A stretch of DNA of 64,000 nucleotides from Isoetes taiwanensis (GCA_021234155.1 JAJEKV010000002.1:43389203-43453202); one strand, 5' to 3'. Counted from the stretch's first letter, positions 9,342-21,715 are shown. Notes: generated by a model from the sequence alone, not told the origin. Made by a program: numbers and translations.

Positions 9342-12300
9342 CATTATGGTACTGGAACTGTACTGGGTACCCGTGGGATGATGGAGAAAGACTAGAAGGT
9401 GCCCACGGCTGCGACATAATATGCCTAGCAGAAACATGGGAGCATAACGTCAAAAGGCTGCCAGAGGAAGAAGGATACCAACTGTTCACGTGCTGGAAAG
9501 ACAAGGATTTCAAGATAGGGAGGGGAAGTGCAGGTTTGGCCTGTTATATAAAGAATAATATAGTTAACAGTGCATGTATGTTACATTCGGATATCAATAA
9601 AAGATATATGGTCTTGAATATCCAATTGAAAAACAAACAAGAAGTATTTCTGATAGTTACATATTACCCGCCAAACAGTGATAAGCTAGAATTGCTGGAC
9701 TTAGGGGAAAATATAATGAAATGGAAAGAACAGGGACCAATGATACTAGTAGGAGACTTAAACGCCAGAACCAGACAGGAACAGGCACAAATCACACAAA
9801 TAGAGGAGAAGGATGGTCAGATAACATACACGGCAAGGGCACAGGAATGGCAGAGAGACACAGAGGATAAGGCAGAGGTCAATGCTAAAGGTGAGTTACT
9901 GCTGGAAGTTTGCACGGCAACAGGAATGATCATATCTAATGGAGTAAAGAAATGGAGGGGATCAGGGGGTTTTACAAGCCAGAATGCACATGGTAAGAGC
10001 ATAGTGGATTATGTAATCTTGAACGACCAAGCAGTAGGAAGAATAGAAGGACTAGTGCTACAGGAGTGGCCAACAGGGAAAAGGGAAAGTCACAGACCGA
10101 TCCAGTTAACAATCAGAATGGATGGGACACCACAGATTGATAGCACAGGAAGGAAGGAGGATAAGAAGGACAAAGTGAGGATCCAATTTCAGGAGAAATA
10201 CGCAGATACATTCATACACACAATTAGGGAGGAAATGGGAAAATGGGATTGGAAAAACACAATGCGAACGACAATGGAAACACCCTCAATGACATCATGC
10301 TAAGAGTAGCAACAGAGATGTTTGGGAAAAGGATCAAGACCAGAAAGAACAGGGCATTCAGAGCATCAGTATGGTATGATGAAGAGTGTAGAGAGCAAAA
10401 AACGAAAACAAAAGGACACAGAGGAAAGGAGACATACCAGAAAGAAAAGGCAGCATACATAAGATTACTAAAGAAGAAATCCAGATAATAACCTTTCAAA
10501 GACCAATGGTATATGGGAAAATTGTTGAAGAAACAGTCCCGGAGATTTTGGAGGGGACTCAAACAGAAGGGAGGGGACAACAATATGAATGCAAGGAATG
10601 AACAAGATGGTATCGGAACAGCGGGATGGGAGAATTACCTAGATAAATTGTATAAAACAGGGGCACCTCCAGTACCAATACCAATACTGCAGGATTTGGA
10701 CAAACCATGCTTCAACATGCTAGAGGTAATGATAGCCCTAAACAGGATGGCTAACCATAAAGCACCGGATCTATATGGCCTGACCGTAGAATTGCTGAAG
10801 TGTGCTGAGACAGAAATCAGCAGACAAATCACAGACATCTTCAACGGCATCATACATACAGGGCTTCCAGATAGGTGGACATACAATAGAGTCATACCTC
10901 TACATAAGGCAGGAAGCAGACAGGATCCAGGGAACTATATGACGATAATGGTGAGCTCCATTTTCGCGAAATGGTTTGGAAAAGCACTAGATAACAAATT
11001 AAAGAAATGGGCAGAAGAAGGAAACATGAGAGCACAAGGGCAAGCAGGATTCAGGCCGGAACACTCAACCACCGATCACTTGGTGACTCTTCGGTATTAA
11101 TAGAGCAGAACAAAGCACATGGAAGGAAGATCATCTGTTGTTTTGTAGATTTCAGAAAAGCATTCGACACAGTTCCGAGGGAGAAGCTATTAAAAAGATT
11201 GATAGACATGCAGACCCCGATAAACATGGATGGTTCGATTGCAAGATTATACCATAAGGTATATGCTAATATGGAACAGGAAGGACAACCGATAATCTGT
11301 GACACAGGCGTAAAACAGGGCTGCCCGTTATCTCCAACTCTGTTTGGAATATACATAGATGCTTTGCAGGGGTACATAGCAGAACAGCAAGGGGACGAAT
11401 ATGCCCCCACATTAGGAGACACGAAAGTACCAATAATGCTATACGCGGATGATCTAAGCACGATGGCCACAAAAAACAAAGGGATGCATAAACTGTTAAA
11501 AATTCTAGAATAATTCTGTGAAGAAACAGGGCTGACCGTGAATCTGGCAAAAACCAAGATAGTCATATTTGGTCATAAGAACAGACATAGACCCTTCAGA
11601 TATAAGGAAAAAGACATAGAGGAAGCAACGGAATACAGATATCTAGGGTATGATGCACATGGTACAGGGAAATGGGCCAAAGGAGCTGACGCCAGGTTCC
11701 AATCAGCTATACGGAGTTACTTCAACATGAAGAACTTTTGCAACAGAAGCAGAATAATTGACTGGGACATCAAGTGCAGTGGTAGCCACCGCCCAGCTGT
11801 ACGGGGCAGAAGCATGGGGGCCAGGCCTAGCAGACAGAAATTGGGAAAAACAGGAAGGAATTCTTAGGCAATGGCACAGACAGGAATTCAGGGTAAGGAC
11901 AAATACGCCACTAACAATCATGGTCCTCGAAACAGGGCAAAAACCAATGGAGGTGAGAGCATGGGAGAGAACCATAAGGTACCTGATCAGGGACAATGCA
12001 GGAGACATTCAAGGAAAATTGTCCAATATTGCAATTACCGAATCAGCAAAATCACACATCCTCACAGGAAGTGGATGGTTTAAAGATGTGGCAATTTGGA
12101 CCAGAGAAATGGGATTAAATTTGAGCGACCTAATTGAAGAGGGGCGGTGGAATGAGGAATGGGCAGACAGAGCCACAAGAGCGTGGCTGCAAAGACACAC
12201 AGGTCCCAAGACAGCCTGGCTCATGCAGGTTTTCAACCCAGATCAGCAAATAGGACACCAGATGTATCGGGATAACACACTGGGAGTCATGATCTAAGAA

Positions 12301-12566
12301 TCGAAAAGGACAGGTGGGGAGGGATAGACAAGGAGGACAGGATATGCAGAATCTGTGACGATGGGGAAATAGAGGATGAGAACCATATGATTAACGATTG
12401 CCTGATCTACGGAGACATCAGAGACAAGTACAGGAGTATAAGATGGGGAGAACCGGTCTACATTCTGATGACGATAACAGAATCGCTTCGGGATTTGGCA
12501 GACGCGATTCAGAGAATGTTGACAAGACATAAAGAAGTACACAGTGAAAGAGGATTCGTAATATGA
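9290..12566 (+). pseudogene. LINE-A ORF2: endonuclease / reverse transcriptase
   Basis: Target-primed reverse transcription enzyme. The N-terminal endonuclease has LWYWNCTGYPWDDGERLEG, ICLAETWEHN, LVGDLNARTRQEQ and a late SHRPIQLTI, the usual EEP layout. RT motifs follow: NHKAPDLYGLT, QAGFRPEHSTTDHL, DFRKAFDTVPREKLL, KQGCPLSPTLF and the catalytic MLYADDLS near 11440. The C-terminus has CRICDDGEIEDENHMINDC, a CCHC-like motif, and ends at TGA (12564-12566). The frame overlaps ORF1 in the -1 phase and is open back to 8768, so the true ORF2 start is unclear. Breaks include frameshifts near 10290, 11095, 11800 and 12290, TAA-TAA at about 10486, and TAA at 11511, where LINE-B has CAA (Gln). Confidence 0.88.
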
Positions 12567-12844
12567 TCCGTACAAAACGGGTCATAAAACCCCATACAAA
12601 ATGATCAGCTAAAAGATGATTGATAACGGCGCATCACTGCACGGCCATGAAGCCGAGATAAAGCGGGATGCTGATATTAAAAGAAAAAGTCAGCCTTCAG
12701 AAAAGGCTACATAATAACAGCGTGATGTGCTAGTAGCACCCTTTTAGGGAGCTCGCCCATGCTACACAAGTCCAGGGGCCTCGCGGCACAAGGGACATTA
12801 ATGTATTCTATTCTATTCATATCTGGATCCTTTGACAGATCATC

Positions 12845-13511
12845 TCAGAAATGGACATTTTTGGATTTCGGATCCATGTTCTGCTCTTGACAAAGAAGGT
12901 TAGCAAAATTGCCAAAATGAATGAAATCAGAGTTTGAAGAGGCAATTGAACGTAATTGATCGATCCAGGCAGATTTTTTAGAAGGATTGAACTTGGCGAA
13001 GTGTTGGAGAATGGCTAGATTAGATCCATTTAGGGTAATTTGGGGAGCCATAGGAAAGACATAAAGGCAGACAAAAAGATCAAGAGAAAACAACGAAGGA
13101 AAAGCAAGGAGGCAAATTTCAGTCAAAGGAAAAGGCAAAAAACAGGGGACAAGTTTTAATTGATACTTTGGTCAAGAAAAGTCAAGCCTGTTTCTAAGGG
13201 ACCGAAACCCCCAAGTCATCCAGGCCAAGATCAAAGCCAGAGCCATTAGATATCATCAATCATTCCAAGTATATCTTAACAAAGATTTTCTCTTTTGTCC
13301 CGTCACAATTCACGAAAAAGATACTAGTGGCCGAAATATTCATAAAGTCAATGAAATCTTGAAGCCAAGAATGGATGATTTCTGCCTCAAATTCTTCAGT
13401 GCTTGGCACAAATGAGTATTCGGGAGTGAAGAGGATATCTGAAAAAAAACTTTTATAGATAAGATTATTCCACAAATCAGAAAAGTAGCCCTGAAGATAA
13501 CCACAAATCAA
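12845..13511 (-). pseudogene. DUF4283-like remnant, N-terminal side of the LINE-A insertion
   Basis: Two minus-strand open stretches (12845-13138 and 13260-13511) in different frames. One reads MAPQITLNGSNLAILQHFA and GNFANLLCQEQNMDPKSK, the other EIIHSWLQDFIDFMNISATS. They stop at the LINE-A tail and fit, by strand and order, as the upstream part of the remnant at 6322-7282. I do not recognise a domain here with certainty. The link to the DUF4283-like part is inferred from position. Confidence 0.35.
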
Positions 13512-14084
13512 TCTCTGTCCCTATTTGAGTTTTGTAAAAAAAAATTATATCGATATAATGGTCAAAGGACTAGGAGAGCAAATTTGCCGGCCTTCTACAT
13601 AGCCAACAAATATAATTGACAAGTTTTTTGCTCAAGCACCAAAAAATTCACCAATTTTACCAAGTTTGAATCGAATAGGACAAACAAATCAAGAAAGAAG
13701 GTGCGCATTTTTGACGTGTCTAGAAATTAACACACAACCGTCAACATTCAACTTGCGGTACCCAACTTAGAACATGCAGATAAACAGTACCACAGTATAA
13801 TCAGCAGCTTTAGAGGCGTCCGTTCAAAATGGGCAAAACCCACAAAAATAGAAATCGAGATACACCTCATCCTTGCTTTGCCTTGCATGATCAAAGGCGC
13901 TCCAGATCCAGGAAACAATGATGTAGGATCTGATTGGAGCGCCAATTTTAATGCAGCCACTGCCAGGCACCGACATTTGCCAGAAGAGAAACAAAACGTG
14001 GCACCAAGAAGGCGATTTTGATTGGGACGCAGAAAATTTGGCAAGACCATGAACAAAAATGAAAAATTCGAGAATGCTTTATAT
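13512..14084. other. Unassigned stretch
   Basis: About 570 bases with one 102-codon minus-strand frame (13748-14056) that I do not recognise and that has no splice or start context. No repeat or RNA gene seen. Confidence 0.3.
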
Positions 14085-14559
14085 CTAACATATATATGTT
14101 CTTATAAGGATCGGCGCTATCGGACCGTCGGTGCGAGATCCTACGATCTAGGTTGCTTTGAAATATATCATACGACCCTGATCTCTTCGGAGTTTCTATG
14201 CAAATTATATGTAGTCGATCCTATAGTCCACATTGATTTGATCTTGATCGTCAATCTGAGATCCGATGGCTCAGGTTGCTTTGGGATACATCCTACAGCC
14301 CAGATGGCTTGGGAGTTTCTATATGACACATCCTATGGTCTACATTGATTTGATCCTATCCTACGGTTCAAATGGCTTGGAAGTTTATATGAAATTGATC
14401 GTATAGTCCATGTTGTTCTTGATCCTGATCGTCGATCCAAGATCCTAGGGCTCACATCGCTTTAGATATATTCTATGTGATCCTACGGTTCAGATTGATA
14501 CACATCCTTAGTCCAAGATCCTACAGCTCATGTTGCATGCTCGGCCTTTAAGGAGAGGC
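14085..14559. repeat. CCGTAGGATC repeat block, copy 3 (reverse)
   Basis: Reverse complement of the blocks at 4216 and 5446: GATCCTACGATCTAGG, GATCCGATGGCTCAGG and similar. It begins with AACATATATATGTTCTTATAAGG, the reverse of the end of block 2. Confidence 0.65.
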
Positions 14560-14640
14560 TTTTAAAAAAATTTGGTCATTGCTCCCCGAGCCCACCACTC
14601 TAAGCACTAGACCAAGCATTATTTCATTGAAAATTTTGAT
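14560..14640 (-). repeat. tRNA-derived SINE-like head, copy 3
   Basis: On the minus strand TGGTCTAGTGC (A-box-like, 14604-14614) is followed by a degenerate B box and TTTTAAAAGCC. The same flank word AATTTTGATATTTTAAATATAC, reversed, occurs with the other copies. Confidence 0.55.
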
Positions 14641-16345
14641 ATTTTAAATATACTTAAGGGTAAAGACGTAATTAAGACAAAGTAGAGTAGAATGTTCTAG
14701 AAAATTCTAGAAAGCTCTAGAATATTCTAGAAAGTTTTAGAACATAAGGGAATCTGGAGGAATCTAAGCAAATATAAGAGAATCTAGAAGGAAATTTTCT
14801 AGAAAGTTCCAAAATGTTTTAGAATATAAGAGAATCTAGAAGGAATTCTTATAGAAAGTTCCATAATGTTGTAGAAAGTTCTAGACTAAAAGGAAAATGG
14901 AATCCTTCCAAAAAGTTCCAAATTATTCTCTTAAGTTCTAGAAAGTTCTAGAATATAATGGAATCTACGAGAATATAAGGGACTTTATGGGAATGTAAAG
15001 GAATTTAAGGAAATACTTCCAAAAAGTTCAAGGATATTCTGAAAGTTTCAGAATGTTCCTAAAAGTTCTAGAATATACTGGAAAGTTCTAGAATATAAAG
15101 GAGCCTAGGAGAATCTAAGAAACTCTCATAAAATGTAAGGGAATCTAAGAAAATATCCATAAGTCTAAGGGAATCTCTTAAAATCTAGGGAAATTAAAGG
15201 AATCTTCATAAAATCTATGGGAATCTAAGGGAATCTTGATGACATCGTACGTATCTAGATGAATGTTCATAGAATCTATTTGAATTTCATATAATGTAAG
15301 GAAACCTAGGGCAATCTCATAAAATCTAAGGGAGTCTAAAGGAATCTAAAAGAATCTCAATGAATCTTGATAAAATCTTACAGAACCCAGGGGAATCTTA
15401 GAGAATCTCATAAAATCAAAGAAAATCTAAGGGAATTCATAGAATATAAGGGATCTTATAAAAGCTAAAGTAATCTAAGGGAATCTAGAGGGGTTTAACG
15501 TAATTTCCATAAAATTTTTGAAAATCTAGAAGAATTTTGATGGAATCTTAGAGAATATAAAAAAACTTTAAAAAATGTAAGAAATCTAAGGGAATCTCAT
15601 AAAATCTAAGGAAATCTAAGGGAACCAAAGGGAATCTTCAAAAAAATTTAGAGAATCTAGGGGAATCTCCATAGAATGTAAGACAATTTCATGAAATCTA
15701 AGGGAAATCTAAGGGAATTTACGGGGATCTTCTTAAGATCTTTGAGAATCTAGTGGAATCTTGACGTCGGTCCAAACTTGCATAGTAGCAACTTGTGCCG
15801 CAAGACATATATAAGTAACATGCGATGTATTCTAGATTGTTTTGGAATGTTTTAGGAAGTTCTAGATGCTCACGGACTCAATCGAAAATAAAAAGTTCTT
15901 TTGACTGGGGTGTTCTAGAATATTCTAGAAAGCTCTAGATAGTTCTGGAATGTTCTTGATTGTTCTAGATTATTGTACATAGTCGTGGATAAGCACCTAA
16001 AAATAGAATTTATTTTTTTTTTGAAAAATTGTGAAACTCAAAATAAAATGTTCTATAATGTTTAAGATAGTTTTAGAAAATTCTCTAATATTCTAGATGC
16101 GCATGGGTAAGAGCACCTCAATTGAAAAATAGAAAGTTAATCAAAAATATTGCAAAGAGCCAAATAAAATATTTTGGAATGTATGTTCCAAACGCTTATG
16201 GATAAGCACCTCAGTCTAAAAATAGAAATTTTCTTGGAACTTTGCAAAGAGCCAAAATAGAATGTTCTAGAATGTTTTACATGCTCATCAGTAAGCACAT
16301 CAGTCTAAAAATAGAAAGTTTTTCTGAAATTCAGAAAGATAGATA
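14641..16345. repeat. Repeat array, forward orientation (second large copy)
   Basis: TTCTAGAAAGTTCTAG words, then GAATCTAAGGGAATCT words, then the 90-110-base unit with GGTAAGCACCTCA. From about 15490 it is closely similar to 1611-2450. No gene is visible. Confidence 0.8.
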
Positions 16346-16530
16346 GATAGATAGATAGTATTTTAACGTCACGCCACTAGGCAGCATCCAACTGGACATG
16401 TGACCACACACCACACCACATTGCTTGGTTGGGCCCTGCCCCCAACCACTTTACATTGCGTCTGTGGGTTTTGACACCCAACAGTTCAGAGTGCGATTCT
16501 GGGCGGTCTCGAACTCGAGACCTATAGTTG
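16346..16530 (-). mobile_element. tRNA-derived SINE with (GATA)n tail, copy 2
   Basis: Minus strand: B box in GGTCTCGAGTTCGAGACC (16505-16522), a body ending GGATGCTGCCTAGTGGCGTG, then a tail of TATC repeats (16346-16370). The A-box end is missing, so the copy is 5'-truncated. It is inserted in the repeat array, whose text resumes after it. Confidence 0.6.
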
Positions 16531-16800
16531 CATCTCAATCTAAAAATAGAAACTTTATCAGACCAGAATCAGAGATGTTGCAAAGAGTAAAAATAGAATA
16601 TACTTGAATGTTTTGGATTCAAAAATATTGCAAAAAACTAAAATAGAATGCTCTTGGATGTTCTAAAATATTCCAGACATATAGATAAGCACTTCAGGAG
16701 ATGCAAATAGAATCTTGAAGAATCTCACAGAATCTCAGGAGAATCTTAAAAAATGTATAGAATCTCAGAAGAATCTTGAAGAATCTAGGCACGACAGGAA
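16531..16800. repeat. Repeat array resumes after the SINE
   Basis: Text with AAAATAGAAACTTTATCAGA continues the array and matches 2500-2990. Confidence 0.7.
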
Positions 16801-17220
16801 CTTGCACCGTAGAAACATACTAAAACTAGAAAAATGCATCGTAGGACGTACCAATGTAGTACCGTACCTCCCCTACCGTACGTGTACAGTACTATGCAAC
16901 GTACAGTACGGGGTAACATACGATGGCCTATCTAACGTACAAACGTACGTCAAAAGTTGTTGTTTAAAGTACAGCGACGGTACGTATGGTACCATAAAAT
17001 ACGTACAATACGTACATCAACCAAAAAATTATTTTTTTTTTTTTTGAAAAGTACTTGTACCGTACCTATAAAGTATATATCGTACATGTACCATACCTAT
17101 AAACTACGTACCGTACGCGTACGCAAACAACAAACCAAAAAAAAAAAATCTTATTTGATGCATAAAATGAATAAGTACGTACAGTACGTATGGGTACGGT
17201 ACCTTAAGTACTGAAAACAT
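16801..17220. repeat. GTAC-rich block, second copy
   Basis: Matches 3011-3240 (CCGTACCTCCCCTACCGTACG) and extends it with more GTAC/TACG runs and two homopolymers near 17030 and 17135. From 17221 to 17488 only short TTCTAGAA words are seen. Confidence 0.65.
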
Positions 17221-17867
17221 AACATATGCATATGTAACCTACACTGCGTAAGACGCGATCTGAGAAGTTGGATCTGGTGGCCCATCTCATCCATCCATTT
17301 GTTCACAAATATCGCACATGCATTCATGCAAAAAAGAGGTGCATTTTTCAATATAAGGGGGCCATCCACATGAGGATGGGCATTCCAATTCACGGCTAGA
17401 ATGTTCTAGAATTCTTTAGAAAGTTTCAGAATGTCCCAAATAATTCTGAAATGTTCAAAAAAGTTCAGGAGTCTACTAGATTGCTCTTAACAGGATTGCG
17501 TATTAAACGGGAGCAAATCATCGAAACGAGAGCGAAAGGAATATTCCTCAAAGATTCCCTTTTTTTTTTTACAAAAAGGGGGTAAAACGAGGTTAAAAAA
17601 AAAGATGCATGAAATTCTATTTTGACCCCCACCCAAAGTGACTATTTTTTTTGTGCAACGAAAGAATTGACTTTTTTAAAGTGTCACTTTTCTTAGCAAA
17701 TAGAATGTCCTTGAAGTATATTTTATGAGAGAAACTCTAATTTCAGAGGATAAAATATTTAACAAAACATTGAAGTAAGTCCGTAACTGAAACTGTAGTA
17801 TTCTCAAAATTTGAAGATAGAACTTCATATTCACATGCAAAATTTACAGTCTTTTTCTAAGACTCAG

Positions 17868-20800
17868 TTATGTACAAAAGTGAGGAGTGATGAGAGAGGG
17901 ATCCAGGACGTCATCATGTTCATTTATGCCATCCTCATCACCTTCACTTTTTTCACTGTCACTAGAGGAAATGCTTGAGTTATCTTCCTCATCACTATCA
18001 ACAGATGGTGAAGCATTTCCACCACCTTCTTCATCCTCTTCTTCGTAATTACAAGCTTTTTTAAAAAATTGATAGTCCTCTGGCGTAGATTTCAATTTAA
18101 AATCATAGCACAATATAGTCACGTCATTAAGGATCAGCTCATCCCTACAACCCACCTTCTTGGACTTTCTCCCTTTTCCTTGACTTCTCATTTCTAACTC
18201 ATATCTACCTTCAAAAGCATTTTCTGAGCGTGTTGCAAGCCAATGAATCTTGAGTTTAGTGACTAAGCCTTCCTCCTTGACTGTGTCAAGCACTTTTAGT
18301 ATCCAGAAAGTCGACCTTTGTCATCCTCCTTAGTTGGAAGAGCAATTAGCATACCCTTGGTAATTTCTGTGATATTACCTTGAGGCTCATTCCTGCGTCT
18401 TGGTCCGAGGTACATGACTCGATCCTCGTCTTCTTCTACTGCAGGTGCTAATGTAGCATTGCTTGGACCTGCTTGGTGCTGGGGTTGATGGAAGGTGTTA
18501 GGCCATTGAAATGGTTCTTGCAACTGTCTTAGAGCTATATTTTTCACAACAATTTTCTGTTCGAGAAAGAAATTACTCCACCACATCTGATCTTCTTCTA
18601 AGAAGTACTTAAAGCCTGAAGAAATTCCATTTTCAATGGCTTTCAAAGATGACTCTGGGGTACTTTTCTTCTGCTTGGACTCCTTAGGATTTTTGAGAGG
18701 AAGTTGCTCAGCACGTTCTATGAAGGAAGTGTCTGGAATATATTTAAGGAAGCGTAGTCCCTTTGGTGGACTCCAGTCCTTAGTTGTGGTATACTTCTTC
18801 CCCTGTAAGAAACTTTGACCATCCTTCAAGTAGAACTTGATGTGATGTTGAAAGGTGAGATCATTCAATTTGTTCACAGCTTGTTCTCTGTCTGAACGTT
18901 GAGAGAAAATAAACTCTCTAAAATCAGCAGTCTCTTTAAGAAGATCGATCACTGGAGTGGGAGTGTAAGAATCTTCAATAATTCGAACTAAAGTAGGAAG
19001 AGAGAAAGCCTTCTTCCTTCTGAGGCGCACAAAAAATCTGTTGAACATTTGGTCAATTTGATCATGAGTGTGGCCTACAAGTAAGAAACCCAGCTTCACT
19101 TTTCTAAAGATCCCTAGCTCCACTACATGGCACAGTACGCAAAGAGTGTTTGATTCTTGTTCTCCCTTGTAGTATTGTCAAGTTGCAGGTAAAGCACTGG
19201 TGGTAATTGCTCTTGCTCGCACAAGGCCTTGTTAAGAATTGTAATTGTGAGGTTCGAGTCACCATGCAAGTTTGGATACGTCAAAAATACTTTGCACTTT
19301 AGACTTCCTTTGAAGACCATAGCTCCTACAAGGTGGACCTTAACAAAACATTCCTCTGGCACATCTTTAGGAATGTTCAAGAAAATGCTTGGTAGAGTTT
19401 TTTCTGGTCCATTCCATCAATCACAACAGACATATATTGCAGTGGACGTTCAAGAGCTTTTTTTCTGTGTTTGGCAAGCTTTCTTCTCTCTGCTGCTTGT
19501 TGTTCACGATGTCTGGCAAGGTTCTATTGCACAATATCTGTAGACGAAATCAGGTCAAAGCATTTTCTTTAAAACAAGTGAGAGATTGGTGAACATGAGC
19601 TTACTTCTTTTCGACCCTGTGGTTTGCGGTTTCCGTTGACTCTTTAATTACGCACACCTTGAGCAAACGGACATTCTATGTCTCCCGGGAATTTTCACTA
19701 AACCGAATTCACTTTTCCACGATCACGGTGAAGTGTGAGTAAGAGATGTCTTTCAAGCTGAGTGCAAGTCTCTTTGTACTCATTAAAAACATCCTTTTTG
19801 GTGATGTTATCGGTTAAATGATACATGTTGTTGTTAGGGACTTCTCACATGTTTCTCTAAAATATTTCTCCATCCATGACACAAAGAAAGAAGGGCATGC
19901 ATGGTTACAACTCCTTGGTCCACAATGATGATCAATTGCTGGATTTTTGTCCAGTCTTTTGTGTATTCTAGACATTCTGGTGGACCCTAAACGGTGGACA
20001 ACCATAAAGCATTTCTGACAAACTTCTTGACGGTTAATGTAGTGCAAGAAGGTGTTGCGGTCTGGTCTTACATGATAGGCCAAGTAGGCATTCTGGTCAG
20101 CCAATGTCATTGAACTGTAGTGGTCTCTAATTGCTCGTAATTTAGCCATGTTAAATTTGTTGATGCAACCCGACGAGCAGCATTTACTTCTTAAAAGTCT
20201 TCTCATTTTATGCTCGTCCATAAGGTTTCTTCTTCTTACAGAGGAGGATGCTCTCAAACCAAAATCCACCTTGAATTTCTTGGTGGACTGGCTAGAGAAT
20301 GTGTAATCTCGTTGCACTTCGTTGGTGTCTTCATCTTCTGAAGAGAGTTCTACTCTGGGGGTGACCTCCTCTACCCTTAGTGGTGTGCTTGTAGAGGAGA
20401 ACAAACCAAGTGAAGCTGTACCCGGATAAGGCGGAGGTACAGTGATTGAATGAAGGAGATGGGCCACCATATGATGTGCCAGCGAAAGTTGTTGTAGCTT
20501 CTTCACAAGGAGTTCGTTCAAACATGTCTCTTAGAGCAGACTAAAATTCTGCAAACCCATGTGTCACCACGGTTGTGTGAAGAGGAGTAGATGTTGCAAG
20601 GTCGTGGTGGGAGAAGCTGTGGTGAATCTCGCAGTCTTCAGAACGTGCTGTATTCCTTGTTTGTGTAAGTGAAGATGGAGAAACTACAAATGGTTGAGGT
20701 AGTCTGTTTCGAAAAATTTTCTAAGGTCGAGCATTTGTAGTGTCGGGGGATGGTACATATGGTGGTGGAAGATTGCTACGTGCAACAGGTGAGGGTTGGA

Positions 20801-21029
20801 AAGGTGGTGGCAGCCGGTTTCCTACTGGACTTGGAGAGGGTTGGAAAGGTGGTGGCAGTCTACTAGTTACTGGACTCGGGGTGTCTTCGAGAAGCAACAA
20901 AGACCTTGTCGAGGTAGGTGTTGAAGAAGCGTCTCCGTCTTGTGTTCCATCTAAAGTAGAGGTACTTGGGCAAACAAATGGTGGTGGAAGTTTGTTCACG
21001 AAGCGGTTAACCATGTTAAACAACTGCAA
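17868..21029 (-). pseudogene. DUF7869-type protein, probable RNase-H-fold transposase, decayed copy
   Basis: Minus-strand pieces in order: a proline-rich repeat region (LPPPFQPSPSP, 20721-21029); a Cys-rich region (19814-20521) with LRSKCCSSGCINKFN, LAYHVRPDRNTFLH and QEVCQKCFMVV; a core (about 18296-19550) with YMSVVIDGMDQKKL, PPVLYLQLDNTTRENKNQTL, FLLVGHTHDQIDQMFNRFF; then FWILKVLD and an acidic Asp/Glu/Ser tail. DG-MDQ, LQLDN..ENKN and GHTHDQID are the hallmark motifs of DUF7869 proteins, and acidic/His residues spaced like this suggest an RNase-H-like catalytic core. An intron acceptor CTACAG lies near 19550. At least four frame breaks occur, mostly one base in a homopolymer, plus an in-frame TAG before NLARHREQQ. 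Function as transposase is inferred. Confidence 0.72.
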
Positions 21030-21409
21030 AAAATTGTGGACTTGTTACTAACTCACAAGTCGATTGGACTAATGATATTAGAGAATACAAATGCTATTCT
21101 GGAATACTAATTTGTGTGCGGCAAGATTTGTGTGGTGTGCATAAATGCTATTCGTATCTGATTTGCCCCGAAAGTGTTTGGACAAGGCGTATTCGCATCA
21201 CATAGAAAAACACAACCGACGGTGGCCTACCTTTAAAAGGAAAAATTGAGCGCCTCATTTGCATTATTCCGCTTCTGGAGATTTAGTCGCCCGGCCCGGC
21301 GCCTTCGATCTATATTGATTTGTTGTATTCGATTTACATAGCGAAAATAATGGACGGTAAGCAATTAAAGTACATAGTACGTCTTCGTGTGTGTTTCGAT
21401 TTGCTTTTC

Positions 21410-21715
21410 GTAGAATACACTTTGAAAGTGTATTCGGAATACACTTTGCTTTGGCGGAGTGCAAAGTGTATTCCAATAAGTGCAAAGTGTGTATACGGAA
21501 TACACTTTGCTGGGCAAAGTGTATTCTGGGCAAAGTGAGGAATGCGGCAGGCAAAGTGTATTCGAATCGCCCTTTGCAGCGAACTTCGTGCGAGGAAGGC
21601 AGAGCGTATCCGGAATACACTTTGCACTCCGCCAGTGAGCAAAGTGTATTAATACACTTTGCACTTAGGCAGAAGCTGAAAGTGTATTCTGGAATACACT
21701 TGGCTTATCTTCTTG
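21410..21715. repeat. Central cluster of GTGTATTCCGGAATACAC-type dyads
   Basis: About eight half or whole copies of AAAGTGTATTC and its reverse complement within 300 bases, including AAGTGTATTCGGAATACACTT-like and GTGTATTAATACAC centres. The cluster lies between the divergent genes, where a shared promoter would be expected. Isolated related sites (TATTCTGGAATA) occur at about 21095 and 21897. Confidence 0.8.

Larger units (their letters stand above)
7600..12818 (+). mobile_element. LINE-A: full-length non-LTR retrotransposon (L1-like ORF1, APE endonuclease and RT)
   Basis: A 5.2-kb LINE with a 5' region of one roughly 190-bp monomer (7611-7800), an L1-like ORF1, an ORF2 with AP-type endonuclease, reverse transcriptase and C-terminal Cys/His motif, and a 3' tail of TATTC pentamers (12804-12818). 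It is nearly identical along its length to LINE-B at 38267-43758 on the opposite strand. The 5' end is the point where similarity to LINE-B stops (AAGAACCTC). ORFs carry several frameshifts and stops, so this copy is not coding-competent as read. No clear target duplication was found. It interrupts the DUF4283-like remnant. Confidence 0.93.

Noticed and set aside
8765-9513. Long minus-strand frames over LINE-A (up to 178 codons) and matching plus-strand frames over LINE-B
   Set aside because: Antisense shadows of the purine-rich ORF1/ORF2.
20740-21051. Gly-rich plus-strand frame of 103 codons
   Set aside because: Antisense of the proline-rich repeat of the DUF7869 gene, which continues the gene order on the minus strand.
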